Assembly: GCA_000149265.1 (NCBI GenBank)
Contig: AACT01015415.1
Coordinates: forward strand, 1-64,000
DNA: 64,000 bases
Reading direction: 5' to 3'
Source of the DNA: Ciona savignyi
Lineage: Eukaryota > Chordata > Ascidiacea > Phlebobranchia > Cionidae
Shown here: positions 1 to 10,453 of the stretch, one piece after another
How the letters are laid out: each line of letters begins with the position of its first letter
Numbering within the stretch: position 1 is the stretch's first letter
The notes under the pieces: model-generated
The model's database searches: none
What the model was told of the DNA's origin: nothing
The model's input: the letters and a program-made list of their open reading frames with translations, nothing else
Translations under genes and position numbers: made by a program

Positions 1-48
1 CTGTGGTTCCCATGGCCATTATACAGTCGAGTTTATGACTGAGAATTC

Positions 49-54
49 TTTATT
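49..54 (-). terminator. Poly(A) signal of FBXO7
   Basis: An AATAAA hexamer on the minus strand lies about 130 bases beyond the FBXO7 stop codon, at the expected distance for the 3' end of that transcript. No other minus-strand candidate lies between it and the stop. Confidence 0.5.
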
Positions 55-184
55 TTTGAAACATGTTACAAACGATTGCTTACTACAATAACAGCAGAAA
101 TATTAACGAAACCTACACAAGTACACAGTGGTACGGCCAGCATATGTAACACAAGAGCAATGTAATTTGCATGTTAGGTGTGGT

Positions 185-3100
185 TTACATAAATCCGCCG
201 AATCCGCCGCCAAATCCACTTCCGCCGAATCCGTTGCCCCGTCTATTCCGTCGTTGGCTTGGTAACATGGGCATACCTGGGGTGACGTCATCATCCATCA
301 TCCCACCCCCTCTACCAGGTCGAAACCCACCCGGATATGGGTTCATGGGGTCGAATCTGGACCCCGGCAGAGGATTGTGGGGTCCTGGTCTGGTGGGTCC
401 CATTGGGTTGGGGTGGAATGGGTTGGCACGACCCCTGCCTCCGAAGGGACCGAATGGAAATGTTGGGTCGAGGTCATAATCACCACCTGCATGTTTGAAG
501 TTAATAGGAGCATAGGATGGTTGTATATAGTTTTATGTGAAATTAATGTATAATCTGACGAATGCCCCTGTGATAACACTTCTTGCGTTTTCCCATTCAC
601 GGGAATAAACATGAAGACCCTGTCCTGTTTTAAATAAACAATTTAAAAAATACTAAGCCCATGGACAGTTCGAGAATGCTAACCAATACAAGCTTGACAC
701 CACATGTGTTACGGCAAGTCAAAGCATCATAGGCTGGTTTAACATGCAGGATACAATACCAATACTGATCTCGTTATTAAAGGGGTTGAACGATGTTAAT
801 GTTGATTTCCTGGGGTGAATCTTATATGCAGCCCAACAAACATGTGCAATCGAAACCAGCTGCTGGCAAGGTGGGTCCTCGGACAATGCATTTAGCGTAA
901 ATGCCATGGGCCCAGTTGACTAATTGGCTGTATGTGCTAAAACCACCTAAATCAACTCACTGCAATAATTGGACTTATCCTGTGTTAAAATCCTGTTCCT
1001 GTGTTGTGATTAGTTTCACGTTCTGTTATTTAATATTAGGGCAACAATGATTAAACTAAAAAAACTAAAAAATTAAAAAAACTAAGTCGGACTTTACATT
1101 GTCCTGCCAGTTGGTCTAACGGTTAAGAGCGCCGCCTTTCAATCGAAAGCTGCAGGTGCGAAACTGGTCGCTAGCTAGTCGGTTGTGTCCTTGGGCAAGG
1201 CACTTTACGGATATTGCCTGAACCCAGCGGATTAATGGGTCCTACCAAATTAAAAGGAACGTGTCTATTATATACGTAACCCACTGCAATAGCGCCGGTA
1301 ACCCGACGGTGGGCGCGAGGTGATCTAACGATTGCCCGTGTGTTAACCCCCTTGGTTTTCCTATCCACGGGGATAAACATGAATATCCTATCCTATACAT
1401 CCTATACAGGATACTGTATTCGTATACTGGAAGAGGAAATTACTTTATGACAGGACCGATATATAATATCCAACACCCCATGCTCACCAATCATTCCAAG
1501 GGGCTGGTCAGGGAATGGGGGGGCGTTGGGGTTCGTTGGGGGGTAAGGTTGTCCAGGGAAACCCCCTGGGTGAGGAATTACGGGGGTGAAGAAATCTGCT
1601 TCTCTCGCAATTCGTTCCCGTTCTCGTACTTGTTGCCGTTTCCTCTTGTACTTCTGCACGTACGTCTGCAATATACGTAGTTACCACACCATTTTATTAA
1701 GCACGCTAAAACCTTCATTTTAGGCATGGATTTTAAAATTAATGTGTGCAGCATCGCACCAATTTATTATTAATTATAGAAACCTTGGGTAGCATAAATA
1801 TGGTTATTCTTAGCTACATGTTTGTGCAACCCATCATTACACTGTGGTGTGCACTAAATGCTATGCACAAGGACACAACCAACTAACAAGGCCGACAGTC
1901 CAACGCACTGCCAATCAGCTAACCGGACATCCAGACAGCAAATCTTACTTCTCTCCAAGACTGGCCATGTGTGTCTCCAGGCACCACATTGAAATCCTTA
2001 ATAAAGAGCGACCTCCATAAGTTGTCTTCCTTTGAAACATCGGACAAGATGCGGCATGTCTGGGGTTGGGGGAGGTTAGTTTGGATCCATGGCTAATTGT
2101 ACAGGGCTTTACAAATGGGAAATCACATCAGTGTTACCTGAGACACTGCACATACGCTCTGCACATCGAGGTGGGAAAGTATTCGTAGCAGAAGTTCAGG
2201 GAACAATGATAGCAATCCATGTATCGGGGGGAGTTGTAGTTCTTGGGAGGAAGATGGTTATTGAGGGGAAGATAAGTATGTTCGGGTTGGTTACCTGCTC
2301 GCATGTTGTCAATTGCTCTGTAGGCAACCGTCTCTTTGAAACTGTGCGCGAGTTTCGTCAGATCTTTAAACACCTGACTACTATCTGATGGCTCTGTAAG
2401 AGTGTGGATAGAATTGGAAGCATAATGCATGAAGTTGTTTGTTAGAAACAATTGGTTGAAATTGGAATGAGCTCCAAAGTATGAAAATCCTAATCAGTAA
2501 CACATGGATCCACAAACATAAAGGATTGGGTTTGTAGGATCGAAGCTGGCCAGTTAAACTTGGGCAAGGCACTTGGCATACATCGCCTGAACCCAGTGGA
2601 TTAATCACTTGTACCAGTACTGAACAGAATAATACATGGAGTTATACAATAGACTTTGCATAAATTATTGAAAAAAATAACTACTTCCCGCATCATCTCT
2701 CATAATAAAGAAAACTATTACTTTGACTTGATGCTAACACACTTAATCCATCAAACTTTCTACTTACTTGATTCAACATTAAATTTCTTCACAAATTCTC
2801 CCGATTTGATCTGCAGAGTAAGAACTTGTTCTTCAGTGTTGTTGCATGGACGAACTAGACCTGTGGAGAGAACAATACAAACATCATACAACCACTATAA
2901 AGTATCGTCCACACAATCGTTCCAGTGCTGGTTGTGCTTTGCCCCACACTCTTCTTCGGGGCTTTATTTCATTTGATTTTAATTTTGTTTACAAATTATT
3001 ACCATCTCGCATAAGATTGCGATATAAAAATCGCGTATCATGACCAAAAATAACTGCACAAAATTATAATATTCCATCATAGAAACTATTAAAACAAATT

Positions 3101-5845
3101 CAAATAAAGCATGGCAAGGATAACACAATATTAAATAACATGATATATAGCGACTGTCGTTTTTTTCCTGCTTTTTTTTGTTATATTTTCTTTTTACCCT
3201 TGATACTTTCTCCAAGAATTCAGCTCACCATTTATGAGGACGAATTGTCCAAGGGGGTTACAAGTCAATGAAAATCTCAAGTCATCTCCAGCTGGATGGG
3301 TGTATTCCAAGTTGACCACAAACGATCTCAACGCATTTGCAATATCTGGGGCTTGATGTGGGTTTAAACCCTGGAATATGATGGGTATGTTGATTGAAAC
3401 ATGTAGCTGACAGTATAAGACTTCCAACCATCAAATTACTTTGTGCCCGACGTCTGGTGGTCAGGCTTCTTTATATGTTTTTATTCAACCGGTTTATCCA
3501 CTAGGTTCACAAACTGTCTACGAAGTTCCTTGCACAAGAACATTACGGTACAGCCAGGGGCTGGTTTCAAACCCAAAACCTTTTTTCAGGCAGTACATTT
3601 TTGCTACAAACGTGCTAAAGAGTCCATTCATGGTGCTGACAGAACCAAGTAACTGAACCCCAGTTTTGAAGGAAAACATTGTTCTAATGAATTACTTTTA
3701 TCATAATCAGTAATAAATATTTAATATTGTTATATTTATTAAGCCGTACAATGTAATGGAAAATCTTGCCCCGGTTGGGAATCGAACTCCTGACTTGGGG
3801 TTAACATAATCTGACCAATTGAATTGCTCCCTATTTGCAGACACTTAACAAATTAGTGATAGCCTTACATTGCCTGATTATATAATACTATATAAAGAAT
3901 ACATGTATATATGCAGGAATCACAACTAAATAAAATACTTATATGTGTAGATGGTGGCAAACCTGTAAAATAAATCCACTTTCCAGCATAAAGCTGTGCA
4001 GAATCAAGCATATTGCTTGGAAATCCGTTTTAACTGATTCCATATTGTAGAGTTCTTGTAGAAATTCAGGCAGAGGTTGACCTTCTCTATAATCTTGCAA
4101 TAGTAGTGGTCCAGGGTGGTAACAAGGCACTTCATATGTGCTTGAAGTACTGGGCTGTAATTATGTATTGTATTATTAAGATGTGATCGATCATGAGTAG
4201 ACTGTGGTTATTATTTCATCTATGACAATTTTAAACACAAGTATACATCGAAGTACATTTTGCACACATTCGAGTTATGTATTGCACTGGCTTATATAAG
4301 CTGGAAAAATAAATACAGGTTCTATTTACATATTATCTACCAAGTTTAAGCAAAGTCTACAAAGTGCCATGTCCAAGGACACAACCGGTACGCGGTACCG
4401 GTACTTAGACATCTCGATTACGCAAACATAGCTCTTCAAATCTTTCAGTACACTAGATTGACCAGTTCCTTCATGGTACCATAGCATAACTACCAACGCC
4501 TTAATGCCTTGGATAGAATTGAGTTGTTTTATATTGAGTTGTATACTTTGCCACCTCACCTGTGTTATTTCCTCCACAGCTGCAGTTGAATCCATTGTTG
4601 ACTCAGCACCGATAGAAGTCATACTGATCGATTCCTGCACCACACTTTCTTCAAATCTGAAAAACGTTCACATAAACCAACATTCCAAATTTTATCTCTT
4701 TTATTACTTTTAAACTAAAATTTAATGAAAAAATCTCATTTTGTTCCATAATGAGCACTTATTTTCGAAATGGCAGAATCAAAAATATTATTTTGAATCA
4801 TTTTCTATGCAAATCTTTCTGGAATGGACATCCTTGTTTTGTTTTCGACATTTTTTACCTTTCCGTTTCTGCTGCCTCTGTGTCAATCACCAGAACTTTA
4901 AGTAAATCCCCTGAAACAATCCCGATTGAGCTCAGTTGTTCATGGTCATTTCCGATTCGTGTTTTCCCATTTAAGCTCAAGTCAAAAGTTGTGTTGGGCC
5001 TGGAATTAAGACAGAAACGTCTGTTATCTTTGTATGAATTTGCATGAATTTTGCTTTGTCGGCATCTAACAACTTGTGTGATCAAAATAGAGCCGAGTTT
5101 AATGTGGATATGAGTTGTGCAAAAAATACATTGTAATATATCGATGTGTAGTAAGTTAACAAGGTGACTTCAACAATTGTTGTATATTTACTTGTTTATA
5201 TCGTAAATAAATTTTAATGAGTACCGGTATATTGCGACTACAAGCATACACCCGGTATGTGAAGTATGACATACACAAGAAATATCAAATAGGTGTTTAG
5301 TCCGACTGAATAGATCAGTGGGTAAGTGTATCAACTTTTAGGTGAAATATTGTAAGACCTAACTGGCTCTAGATATAGTTGGTTGTGTTCATAGGCAAAG
5401 CACTTAGCAATCATCATATGAATCCAGCATATTAATGGGTTCTATTAAAACTGAAAGAACGTGTAAATTAAATACAACATAATGAAATAGCTCTGGTAAG
5501 ATGTGGGTGCATGTAAGGTAATGGGATGTCATAATGATGCTTTATGTATTAAATGGGTAATCTTGCCATGTTACATATCTTCTGCCACAGAAATAAACCT
5601 AAACATCCTATAGTACCGGCACACAATATTGTAGTAATCCTCTACGTGGTCTACACTATTAACAATATATATATCGTACTAAAGAGTAAATGACGATTTT
5701 ATACCAAAAATTCCACTTACGGAAGGTGTAGTTCAGTAATGACGTCTTTAACTTTACGTTTTAAGTGGGCCACAGTAAGTGGAACCGAATCTTCGTTCAG
5801 AATAATCACGATCGTTCGCGTTTCGAATCTTACCCGTACCTTCAT
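185..5845 (-). CDS. FBXO7: F-box only protein 7 (FBXO7), complete, 11 exons
   Basis: FBXO7 is the substrate receptor of an SCF ubiquitin ligase; in vertebrates it also binds PI31, parkin and CDK6. Exons (minus strand): 5845-5721, 4999-4859, 4656-4560, 4154-3963, 3370-3229, 2830-2768, 2393-2295, 2241-2138, 2059-1949, 1665-1488, 486-185. All junctions are GT/AG and phases close to 517 codons plus stop, against 522 residues in the human protein. Residues 1-80 are a ubiquitin-like domain containing SSIGIVSGDLL. Residues ~150-300 are the PI31-like FP domain (LHSFMLESGFILQ, LTCNPLG). The F-box is at ~290-330 (LLLRILSHLDVQSVCAVSQ). The C-terminus is the proline-rich tail (MIGGGDYDLDP, SRFDPMNPYPGG) ending in Phe-Met as in vertebrates. 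The 53-base intron between F-box exons is very short. Several introns hold SINE fragments. Identification rests on remembered family sequences. Confidence 0.93.
553..627 (+). repeat. SINE-A fragment, 3' end
   Basis: This matches only the 3' end of the tRNA-derived SINE described at 1101-1395 (gcgttttcccattcacggg, then aataaacatgaa). It lies in FBXO7 intron 10. Confidence 0.6.
1101..1395 (+). repeat. tRNA-derived SINE (family A), near full length
   Basis: About 295 bp. The head has tRNA-like internal promoter boxes: A box tggtctaacggttaag, and B box region gctgcaggtgcgaaac. A body follows with ttgggcaaggcacttta, acccagcggattaatgg and gtaacccgacggtgggcg, ending in cacggggataaacatgaa and a short tcctat-rich tail. 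About twenty further copies or fragments occur in both orientations in this window. The family name is mine. Confidence 0.85.
2525..2617 (+). repeat. SINE-A fragment, middle part
   Basis: An internal piece of SINE-A (tgggcaaggcacttggcata, then cctgaacccagtggattaa) lies in the FBXO7 intron between exons 6 and 7. Confidence 0.55.
3489..3585 (-). repeat. Degenerate SINE-A fragment
   Basis: This is a diverged minus-strand copy of the SINE-A head and mid region (ccttgcacaagaacat, ctggtttcaaacc) within an FBXO7 intron. Confidence 0.35.
5300..5612 (+). repeat. Old, degenerate SINE-A copy
   Basis: About 310 bp in FBXO7 intron 1. It keeps the order of SINE-A blocks (gttggttgtgttcataggca, attaatgggttct, aataaacctaaacatcct) but with many substitutions, so it looks older than the copies at 22.8 or 27.8 kb. 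Confidence 0.55.
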
Positions 5846-6129
5846 TTTATTTTCTCACATTCGTGGGCAATCCTACTTGCAGCAGATCAAATTTTTGTTT
5901 TGATGAATCATGTACTAGGTACTTCCCCTATCCTATTATCCCATGAACTTTCATAAATATATATTTATCCATGGGTACCCATAAAGTTTTCATTACGTAG
6001 GTTATTTGTGTTTTATGTTAAAAAAAACTTGTAATTAAAATTAATGTTTATTGATATTGATCCAATAAAGTTTTCAAGGTGTTTGGGATTAAAAAAAGGT
6101 TTATTATGTAAATATATTATGTGAAAAAT
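5846..6129. promoter_or_regulatory. Shared upstream region between FBXO7 and the lectin gene
   Basis: The FBXO7 start codon (minus strand) and the first candidate exon of the lectin receptor (plus strand) are separated by under 300 bases, so both promoters must lie here or overlap. The interval is AT-rich, with TATA-like strings (ataaatatatatttatcc near 5953). I see no motif that assigns it to one direction. Confidence 0.35.
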
Positions 6130-6184
6130 ATGCAGCGTATCTTTTTAATGTTAATTGCTCAATTTTCATGTTGGCATTCGATCG
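6130..6184 (+). CDS. Candidate signal-peptide exon of the lectin receptor
   Basis: An ATG opens 18 codons (MQRIFLMLIAQFSCWHSI) that look like a secretory signal peptide, followed at once by a splice donor (G|GTAACT). It ends in phase 1. The strongest acceptor before the lectin exon (6364-6365, after a long pyrimidine run) needs phase 2. A weaker acceptor at 6324-6325 would join in frame. The pairing is therefore plausible but unproven. Confidence 0.35.
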
Positions 6185-6366
6185 GTAACTGATGGGTGGG
6201 AATACTTTTAGGTCTCTTATAGAACTTATATTCAGCAGTAATCTATTTACAATTGACGGAAATCGTTAGGCTCTACGTAATAGTGGACTGGTTTCGCTTT
6301 AACAGCCACCGCACTATACGCACAGCCGGATGGCAGAGACATTTCTGTTGTCTGTTTCTGCTTAGA

Positions 6367-7179
6367 ATGACCCAGGAGCACTGTCTGACTAATTATAGTT
6401 CGCCAGATAAGCAATATCTTTACCATGGAGTGCAGCTAACTTTCAGCAATGCCAAATACCACTGCGAGCAGTTTCACGACTCAGAGCTAGCTGAATTTCG
6501 AGATCAAAATACGTTAGAAGATATTGTTACACACATGCCACAGTATGGTCCGTGTCCTACTAATTACTACAGTATAGGACTTGTCAAGGACGCCGGTGAG
6601 GAACAATACAGATGGTTGAGCGACAGAAGTGTATTTAACTCGACGTTTACTCGCATACGCGAAAGTACGGGTGGCACACATATAAACAGTTGCAAGAACG
6701 TGGCTATATATCGCACTGTGGATGGGAACAAACTGTACGCGATGCACTGTGACACAGCGCTGCCGTATATTTGTGCGCATCAAGTCGAAGAAGAACTGGT
6801 CGAACGCAGCCGAGGTTCCAACGCCGGGCTGATTCTAGGGTTGCTGTTCTTTTTCTTTATCGTTGCCGTTCTTTTAGCTCTTGTCTACAAATTCAGGAAA
6901 AGAATTCCATTACGAAATCCATTCAGCGAATCGGAGAAATCGCCGAAACGTCCGTCAGCCGTGCAGCCAACCTGTGATACTGAGGAACATACATACAGCA
7001 CTATTGCAGAATCTGCAGGCTGTAGGGATACCACACCACATGACGCTGAGAATCGGGTTCGATATTCGTCCATAGTGGAAGTACAAGAAGAGTATTACGC
7101 CACAGTAGCAACGGATCCACCATCAGACGACCAGTCGCCCGAGAAGCCACATTACGCCGATGTACAAAAATCGCCCTAG
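6367..7179 (+). CDS. C-type-lectin-like receptor with tyrosine-motif tail
   Basis: From the first in-frame ATG this exon encodes 270 residues. Residues ~6-138 form a C-type lectin-like domain with the canonical cysteine pattern (C33, C109, C128, C136). The calcium and sugar-binding EPN/QPD and WND motifs are absent; YAMHCDTALPYIC stands where WND is expected. One transmembrane helix is at 153-175, followed by basic residues. The ~95-residue tail holds four tyrosine motifs: EEHTYSTI (Y210), RVRYSSIV (Y233), EEYYATV (Y244) and KPHYADV (Y263). VRYSSI fits the ITIM consensus; the others are ITIM-like SH2 ligands. No signal peptide is encoded in this exon, so an upstream exon or reverse-anchor insertion is needed. 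An inhibitory or adhesion-type immune receptor is the likely role; ligand unknown. AATAAA signals follow at 7394 and 7431. Confidence 0.8.
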   Translation: MTQEHCLTNYSSPDKQYLYHGVQLTFSNAKYHCEQFHDSELAEFRDQNTLEDIVTHMPQYGPCPTNYYSIGLVKDAGEEQYRWLSDRSVFNSTFTRIRESTGGTHINSCKNVAIYRTVDGNKLYAMHCDTALPYICAHQVEEELVERSRGSNAGLILGLLFFFFIVAVLLALVYKFRKRIPLRNPFSESEKSPKRPSAVQPTCDTEEHTYSTIAESAGCRDTTPHDAENRVRYSSIVEVQEEYYATVATDPPSDDQSPEKPHYADVQKSP

Positions 7180-7393
7180 CGCTATCTAGCGTCCAATATT
7201 ATCATTGCTGCTTTAGTGCTGTAATACAAGGCGAATATTTAAGTGAAAAAATGAACGTGCGCTTTGCCTTATGTGCATTTATTTTCAGTTTGATTGAATA
7301 GTTTTAAAAAAATCCTTTTGTAGACGCTTTAGTTACGTTTCTATTGCCATGTTTAACCTAATTGTGAGAATGTTTTTTCTATCTAATTTGCGG

Positions 7394-7436
7394 AATAAAA
7401 ACCCTGTGTGTTTAAATAATTATTGCATTAAATAAA
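7394..7436 (+). terminator. Poly(A) signals of the lectin receptor gene
   Basis: Two AATAAA hexamers (7394-7399 and 7431-7436) lie 215-250 bases after the lectin stop codon. The opposing CWC25 gene ends at 7498, so the two transcripts converge and their 3' ends nearly meet. Confidence 0.5.
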
Positions 7437-7497
7437 ACGATTCATCTTGCAAAATACTTTGTTCTAAAAACACGAATATAAAACTGATTGAGTGAGT

Positions 7498-8703
7498 TTA
7501 AGCGTCGGACGGTCGTGTAAGTGTGTGTCGTTTCCTTCTAACAGTATCAGCTAATGATCCAACATCAGTCCGTTTCAGTTTCATATCATGCAGGAAAGTT
7601 TTCGCTTGTCCGTCTCTCTCCTTCTTCATGGCGTGCATTGCTCTCAACTTCTCTTCTCTCTCACTCTCCATCTCCTCTTGCTTGGAGTAGTGACTCACGT
7701 TGCTCCTCCTCTGGTCCTCCCTCCAATCAGCATCTTGCATCATCTCCCTTCTCTTCCGCTCCAACTCTTCCTTGTCGAGCTTCCTGGTGAATCCCTGCGC
7801 GTGTTTACGTTGATACCGTGGTTTCTCCGGCTCTGGAGTTCTTCTCCGGTGAGTTACACGCGGTTTATCCTCCTTTTCCTTCAGAACAATGAGACCATAG
7901 CCAGACTTGCGCGGTGGTTCTGGTGATTCCGATGTTCGTTCAGACGATTTTCGTCTCCTGCTTTCTTTCTTTTTACCAGATTTTCGTTCATCGCATAACT
8001 TTTCACCCTTGTTTGGAGCAGACTTGTCGGACTTATGTTTCGAATGCTTCTTTCTCCGATCATCTTTATAATGTTTGTCAGAATTTTCCGCTTTCTTGTG
8101 TTTACTCCTCTTCTTAGAATGATGCTCCTCACCAGAAGAGGAATCTGAAGATTTGTATTTCCCTTTCAGATCTTTTTGAAGTGCCCTTTTCAATTGTTCT
8201 TGTAAATTCTTGTCTTTATGCGCGTTTTTCAACAGCTTTTTTGAATCAATATCATCTGAATCACTTGAATCACTGGAAGATTTTGTTTTTTTCTTCTTCT
8301 TTCTACGTGTTCTTTCCTCAGAACTGCTCGACTCCGAACTACTTCGTCTTGAATTCTTACGATGTTTCTTCTTTAACTTTAGATCCTTTTCCAGTGCATT
8401 CTTCAACATACTTTGCAATCTCTTCCGCTTGATTGGATTGCTCAGCAGCTCATAACGTTTCTCGCTCTCATTTTTCTTGATCGCCATCAGCGGATCTTCC
8501 CGTAGTTTGCTCTCGTAGTCGAGCTTCTCCAGCACGGAGACGCTCAAGTTGTCGTTGGTTGTGTCCTTCACGATGAAGTCCCCCTCATCCTCGGGAGCCT
8601 TGTTGATCCGCTTCCCGAGGAGGTAAGCCTCCCGGTCGATCGACGAGTTCTTCCCCTCGTACATCCATTGTATGTTGGACGACTCACCGGGTTTTGCAGC
8701 CAT
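7498..8703 (-). CDS. CWC25: Pre-mRNA splicing factor CWC25
   Basis: CWC25 is a step-one splicing factor that joins the spliceosome at the catalytic transition. This exon gives 401 residues from the first in-frame ATG. The N-terminal part contains IQWMYEGKNSSIDREAYLLG and ESKLREDPLMAIKKNE, corresponding to the WMYQG, DEYLLG and KIREDPL blocks of animal CWC25. A long Lys/Ser/Glu-rich middle follows, then the conserved C-terminal block (ELERKRREMMQDADWRED, DVGSLADTVRRKRHTL). A good acceptor (ttattctcag) lies at 8726-8730, 22 bases before this ATG. The N-terminal CIR-type region that precedes WMYQG in other species is not encoded here. Either an upstream coding exon exists that I could not find, or the message is trans-spliced at 8725 and the protein is short. 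Confidence 0.88.
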   Translation of the reverse strand: MAAKPGESSNIQWMYEGKNSSIDREAYLLGKRINKAPEDEGDFIVKDTTNDNLSVSVLEKLDYESKLREDPLMAIKKNESEKRYELLSNPIKRKRLQSMLKNALEKDLKLKKKHRKNSRRSSSESSSSEERTRRKKKKKTKSSSDSSDSDDIDSKKLLKNAHKDKNLQEQLKRALQKDLKGKYKSSDSSSGEEHHSKKRSKHKKAENSDKHYKDDRRKKHSKHKSDKSAPNKGEKLCDERKSGKKKESRRRKSSERTSESPEPPRKSGYGLIVLKEKEDKPRVTHRRRTPEPEKPRYQRKHAQGFTRKLDKEELERKRREMMQDADWREDQRRSNVSHYSKQEEMESEREEKLRAMHAMKKERDGQAKTFLHDMKLKRTDVGSLADTVRRKRHTLTRPSDA

Positions 8704-9076
8704 TTTGTGAACAACACTATGTGCCCTGAGAATAAACACAGTGATGAAAATTTAGCCAATGACAATAAATTACATTGTATTTGACCTAAAGTTCTTGCTT
8801 TTCAAGAGAATTTGAAATGATTACCTAGTTTTTTTTTAATAAATAGGAGGTGAAGGGTGCTTCTAAAAAGTACTTATTACGAAATATTAATTGTAGTAAT
8901 AAAACTTTAGTAGTACACTGGGAAAATAAATTTCTTACATTTTCATGCATTATGCTCTGAATACATGACTTACTGGTAGAGGGAAATTTATGAGAAATTA
9001 AGGATGGGTAAGAAAAATTAATTACAATAAATTATGAAGTATAAATTTTGCACATTGAGTAAAAAAGGAAGCGAAA
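8704..9076. other. Spacer between TBC1D7 and CWC25
   Basis: AT-rich, with no open frame of note on either strand. Apart from the acceptor at 8726-8730 I see nothing in it. I searched the minus strand for the missing CWC25 N-terminus (a KKSWHP-like block) and did not find it. Confidence 0.4.
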
Positions 9077-9952
9077 TTATGTTATTTTTTCCATCTTCTT
9101 CCATAACTCTATTCCCTTTCCAATAATTAAACTGCTGGTTGCCTCAGAAAATGGAACGTTTTTCAAAACACTCAAACACGATTGTAAATTTGCACAATGC
9201 AAAAGATGTCGCTCAAATGTCAATAATATTTGGGCCGCAATGTAAGGTAATATCCGACACGCCCTGCCCAGGAGTAGATCCCAGATCCTTTCAATTCCAC
9301 CACTAGGTGGAAACACATGAGCATAACACTCAGCGTACCATAAATCAAACGGCAAATTGTGAAATACGTCCAAGTCATTTAACTTTGTAAACAGGGCGTT
9401 GTTTTCCTTTTTCACAGTGCTTGTCACTATTATGTGGAAAGCTTCTTTATGTTCAATATACTTGTTTTCAGTGAAGAAGCTATGTAAACTAACGGTTATC
9501 CAGTACGCAATTGCAGGCGAATCAACCAATTCGCAAACCGCATTTCCGACCGCATAGAAAAACTCGTGCCACTTTTCGTCTTTGAACTTGAGATGGAGTT
9601 TCCCAGTTTCTGTGAGATGCATTTTGAGGAACTGCACCGGAAGTTCAGTGTCGGTGTCGATTTTCTTCATCACTTCTAAAGCGCGATGCAAATCGTCGTA
9701 TTGCTGGGTGCGCTGGACCATAACAAACTTATGAGACTGTTGGTGAGAGGGCAAAATGTGCAGCAAAATCTCCCAGATGAGATCTCTGTAGTTGTTCGGG
9801 ATCGGGAATCGGATGCAGAAATGTTCCAACTTCTTTCGCTCAATGACGTCGTCTTTCAAAATGGCCACCAGAGCTTTTTCGCCAATTCCCCTGAAACCAA
9901 CTTTATCGTAGTACGATACGCGGAAGTTTCTTTTGGATTGAGGATCTTCCAT
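9077..9952 (-). CDS. TBC1D7: TBC1 domain family member 7, intronless
   Basis: TBC1D7 is the third subunit of the TSC1-TSC2 complex, which restrains Rheb and mTORC1 at the lysosome. The reading frame gives 291 residues in one exon; human TBC1D7 has 293. It opens with SKRNFRVSYYDKVGFRGIGE, matching the vertebrate N-terminus. It continues with RDLIWEILLHILPSH, where the TBC fold begins, and later LPFDLWYAECYAHVFP and AAQILLTFERHLL. I see no IxxDxxR arginine-finger motif, as expected for this non-catalytic family member. A 3' splice acceptor (aatttttcag) lies at 10038-10047 in the leader, so the 5' UTR is spliced or trans-spliced. BORCS6 ends 502 bases upstream on the same strand. Confidence 0.92.
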   Translation of the reverse strand: MEDPQSKRNFRVSYYDKVGFRGIGEKALVAILKDDVIERKKLEHFCIRFPIPNNYRDLIWEILLHILPSHQQSHKFVMVQRTQQYDDLHRALEVMKKIDTDTELPVQFLKMHLTETGKLHLKFKDEKWHEFFYAVGNAVCELVDSPAIAYWITVSLHSFFTENKYIEHKEAFHIIVTSTVKKENNALFTKLNDLDVFHNLPFDLWYAECYAHVFPPSGGIERIWDLLLGRACRILPYIAAQILLTFERHLLHCANLQSCLSVLKNVPFSEATSSLIIGKGIELWKKMEKIT

Positions 9953-10453
9953 TGTTAGTATAGATATATCCCACAAAGTTATATCCCACGTATATAGTTA
10001 TATGCCACTCATGAATCAAAATTAGCCCTACACCAACCTGAAAAATTTTTAAACATTTATAAAACTTTGGATAAACAGGACAGAATATAATATAAATATG
10101 AAATCTGACTTTTTTCGCTTCATATATTATCGGACACATTTTTATAGAGAATTAAAAATTAGCAAATTTGGTGTCTAATTTGTTTTAAAAACAGCACTTT
10201 GACAAGATAAACAATAAATTATATTGCACTTACATTTTAACTTAATAACAACACATTTTACCAATATACAGTTTGAGAACTTTTTCAAAAAAATTCTAAC
10301 CATACATAATACAAAAAGTACACAAAAATCAGAATAAAATGTAACTGTATAAATTGGCTTTATCACACAATCAACAGTAAAGAAAACACAACATTATGGG
10401 CAAAGTAACATAAGCTACCGATACATAATGTAATAAATTATTTCTCATTCAAT

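Noticed and set aside
7588-8455. Several plus-strand open frames rich in Leu, Ser and Phe
   Set aside because: They are antisense to the Lys/Ser/Glu-rich CWC25 exon, which matches a known family.
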